Source: Chlorokybus atmophyticus (Eukaryota; Streptophyta; Chlorokybophyceae; Chlorokybales; Chlorokybaceae). From it: a stretch of DNA of 36,957 nt. Where the stretch lies: the NCBI GenBank assembly GCA_009103225.1, contig RHPI01000101.1, positions 45,074 to 82,030 of the forward strand, given 5' to 3'. The notes under the pieces were generated by a model. It made no database searches. It had not been told where the DNA came from and saw nothing but the letters and a program-made list of their open reading frames with translations. Of the stretch, positions 34,628-36,957 are shown in pieces; positions within the stretch are counted from its first letter, which is position 1, and each line of letters opens with the position of its first letter. A program made the position numbers and the translations under genes.

Positions 34628-35008
34628 GAGACCGTGACGCCGACAGACCCCCCCTGCCTTTGTTCCAATGGGCCGCGGCCCACTGCTTATGTTCTGAAGC
34701 CGGGACACCGTGACGGCCCAAGGCCCGCGGCACCTTGTGTCATCATCTGCTTATCGAATGGGCTACTCTCGCGTTCAACGACAGCCATTTATTTTGCATT
34801 CAATTTACACTGTATTGGCACATGACGAATATATTATAGTTATTGCATTTATGCTAAAGTGAAGATCACAGCAATATGTTCATATTGTGCTTTCCTCTGA
34901 TACATATCGCTCACAGCGAACAATATATGTCAGAGGCAAGCACGATACAGGCACAATACAACAAGCAGCAGTCAGAGGAAACCACGATACAAGTACAGGG
35001 CAGTTGTA

Positions 35009-36644
35009 CTAACGACCTAAGCCAGGAGGTTGTGTGAGGGGAGGAGCAAAACAAGGAGGAGCCGTTTCTGGAGGAGGTAGGCCCCAAGGAAGAGGATAAG
35101 CAGGTTGTGCAGGAGGAGCAGAACAAAAAGGCGCAAATCCATGAGGAGGAGCACAGCCAGGAGGAGGTGGTAGGCCCCAAGGAGGACCAGGATGTGGATG
35201 CAGGGATGGTGGCCAGCTGGCATGTTGAGAAGGCAACACGTGAGGGGTGCTGCAGTGATAGGGCCAAATGCTTGTGTGCCGGGGAGCGCTGGTGGTGTAT
35301 AGAATGGGAATGGTAAAGGAGGTGGTGCGCTCCAAGAAGAGCCCCATGGCATGGCAGTTGTAGATGGGTTGTTGTTGATGATGGTTGTGTAGCTGCCAAT
35401 GTGAATGCCTGCAACAAAGGCCAGCGAACAAGAATGAGCATTACACATTCAACAACACAAACACAAAAACACACTCATAAACTCACCAGCAGCTTGTGAA
35501 GGCGCAGCGTGCGATGACGCAGCCGCAGAGGCTGGTTGCACTGCCAAGGCGCTCTCAACAACTGAAGACACAAAGCATGAATGACAACAACGACACCACC
35601 ACCACCACCAACAACAACAATAACAAGCATAGCAGCAAAAGCAACACACAATTGTGCTAACCAGTAGCAAGTGGAAGCGCAGAGTGCGACAGCGCAGCCA
35701 CAGATGCTAGTTGCATTGCCAAGGCGTTCTCAACACCTGCAAACAGCACGTCATGAATGGATTACATGCACAACAACAACAACACACACACACACACACA
35801 GACACAATGCTACTAACCAGTAGCAACTGGACGTGCAGCCACGGAGGCTGGTTGCATGGCCAGGGCATTCTCAGCACCTGCAAACAATACTATGAATGCA
35901 TCATATGCATCACAACTCCGATAACAACAACACAATTCTATCAACCAGCAAGTGGAGGTGCAGAGTGCGGCGGTGCAGCCATCCAGTGGAATGGTAGCAC
36001 TGTTAAGGCAGTCTCAACACCTGTTAACAACACATTAAACGCGGTCAACTACTGCAACAATCAACAAGCTAGCTGAAGATGATACCTGCAGGCATTGATG
36101 ACGTGGCGCACGAGTTTGCTTGGACACCATCCAAAGCTTTACAGACACCAGAGCCTGAGATAGCAAACATAAGATAACCGGCTATGAGATATGCGAATAG
36201 TTCAGAGAGAAAAAAAACACAGTTTACCGAAAGTGACTGAAGAGGGGGGAGGAATCATATGTGCCGGTATTGAATGGACTTCAGAGATGCTCTTGATACT
36301 GACAGGCTGAACCCTCTCAACACCTGCAAGCGCATGCAGTCACACAACATTCAACTCGAAATTAACAAAGTAAGTACCACCTACCCTCGTGAGCTGCCGC
36401 CAAAGGTAACTTGATACGCTCAGCAGGTGCTGCACACATTGAAAGCCACTTGTGTTATATGGCAAGAAGTTAACAAGGCAAGAAGTGCTTGTAACAGAAT
36501 GTAGTAAACGACACCTGCACAAAATGCAGCTGGATGCTGCAAGGGTGGAGCTCCGCCAGGCAAGGAAGGTGCATTGTCATGGTTGCCATCAGCAACTCTA
36601 CCCGCAAGAGGGGCAGCACCATTTGCATTCTCACCATCAATCAT
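35009..36644 (-). CDS. Unrecognised Pro/Ala-rich protein with tandem mini-exons
   Basis: No family recognised. Minus-strand exons: 36644-36515, 36429-36385, 36323-36228, 36154-36086, 36020-35946, 35877-35818, 35736-35662, 35561-35487, 35408-35009. Every internal exon is symmetric phase 1-1, so any can be skipped or duplicated without a shift. Four consecutive exons (36020-35487) share the pattern G-(V/A)-E-x-A-L-x-(M/V)-x...-A-A, for example VENALAMQLASVAA and VESALAVQPASAAA, and are clearly tandem exon duplicates. The last exon is Pro-rich (SAPPPLPFPFYTPPALPG). Near 35243 the proline-rich reading moves to another frame (LPPPPGCAPPHGFAPFCSAPP) and ends at TAG 35009; without a shift the frame ends in a Leu-rich tail at 35017. 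No membrane, signal or catalytic motif is seen in the rest. The start ATG 36644 is the first usable Met; an AAG acceptor at about 36690 could instead join an exon beyond the window. Function unknown, probably disordered. Confidence 0.6.
35779..35803. repeat. (CA)n microsatellite in intron
   Basis: CAA units followed by a CA run, in the intron between two of the duplicated mini-exons of the Pro/Ala-rich gene. Confidence 0.8.
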
Positions 36645-36957
36645 GGTACCCAAGTCAGCCCCATTAGGATCATCAGTAGCAGCTTGCAGAGCTTACTTAC
36701 TTTTCCTCGATCACTCGTAAGCAGTTAATACGGCCTATGTCGCATCACGAGCGTAGCGAGTTGTTCGATACCCTGTACTTATCTGTCAAGTAGGTACCTA
36801 TTGTCATTCAACTCTTGTACGAGAGTATCTTTAAGGTAAGGTAACTCGAGAAGGTTTGAACGGTTTGAAATTCGGACGTTGCAGATGGGCCAGCGGTTTG
36901 TTACAACAAGCCACGTTGCTATGTGCATCTCCGCAGTACATGGCACGTAGCATTTGT
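36645..36957. other. Window end, upstream of Pro/Ala-rich gene
   Basis: About 310 bp. On the minus strand an open stretch continues upstream of ATG 36644 to a TAA near 36700, with a possible AAG splice acceptor just inside it. A GTAAGTAAG donor-like word lies immediately upstream but too close to pair with that acceptor. Either a promoter/5' UTR or an intron; I cannot decide. Confidence 0.35.

Larger units (their letters stand above)
33431..35008. other. Repeat-rich spacer without recognisable genes
   Basis: About 1.6 kb with no supportable coding region. It contains a pair of related direct repeats, many scattered TGCACTTA/TAAGTGCA words (about 34190-34530), a long hairpin at 34575-34627 and further copies of its arm motif to about 34730. 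The composition suggests fragments of non-autonomous mobile elements, but no terminal structure or target duplication is defined. Confidence 0.55.

Overview
This window is nuclear DNA from a eukaryote. Every recognisable gene is split by spliceosomal introns (mostly GT-AG, 60-500 bp). Exons are GC-rich, introns are full of CA/TG microsatellites, and genes lie on both strands without operons. A CRT-like transporter of the plant/algal plastid type with an Ala/Ser/Arg-rich transit-like leader suggests a photosynthetic protist. A green alga is my best guess, but this is inference; no rRNA, tRNA or organelle marker is present to settle it. Polycystin-2-type channels would fit a flagellated cell.

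Layout. 35-2510 (-): 5' part of a polycystin-2-like channel gene, cut by the window start. 2511-2910: divergent promoter with mirror-arranged CCAGG arrays. 2911-11967 (+): 28-exon gene for a ~1933-residue coiled-coil protein with an EF-hand-like loop near the C-terminus. 12157-14752 (-): complete PP2C-family protein phosphatase. 15176-17203 (+): complete LPCAT/LPEAT-type lysophospholipid acyltransferase. 17563-20741 (-): complete CRT-like (CLT) transporter. 20742-23651: gene-poor, with an AT-rich core. 23856-24829 (+): two-exon VOC/glyoxalase-fold protein. 24830-28777: gene-poor. 28778-33340 (+): second polycystin-2-like locus, 5'-truncated and carrying many frame lesions but with intact last exons. 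33431-35008: repeat-rich spacer. 35009-36644 (-): unrecognised Pro/Ala-rich protein gene built from short symmetric phase-1 exons, several of them tandem duplicates.

The genes do not form one pathway. The acyltransferase (ER phospholipid remodelling), CLT (probably plastid-envelope thiol transport), PP2C (signalling) and VOC protein are ordinary housekeeping functions. The polycystin pair and the large coiled-coil protein could both belong to the flagellar apparatus, which is inference only. The exon models were assembled by eye from splice signals, reading phase and family alignment; phases close exactly for the five fully modelled genes.

The points most worth checking are the decayed polycystin duplicate beside a G-tract containing an N, a raised share of GC-AG introns, the mirrored CCAGG arrays between two divergent genes, the tandem mini-exon array, and several strong palindromes in the spacers.
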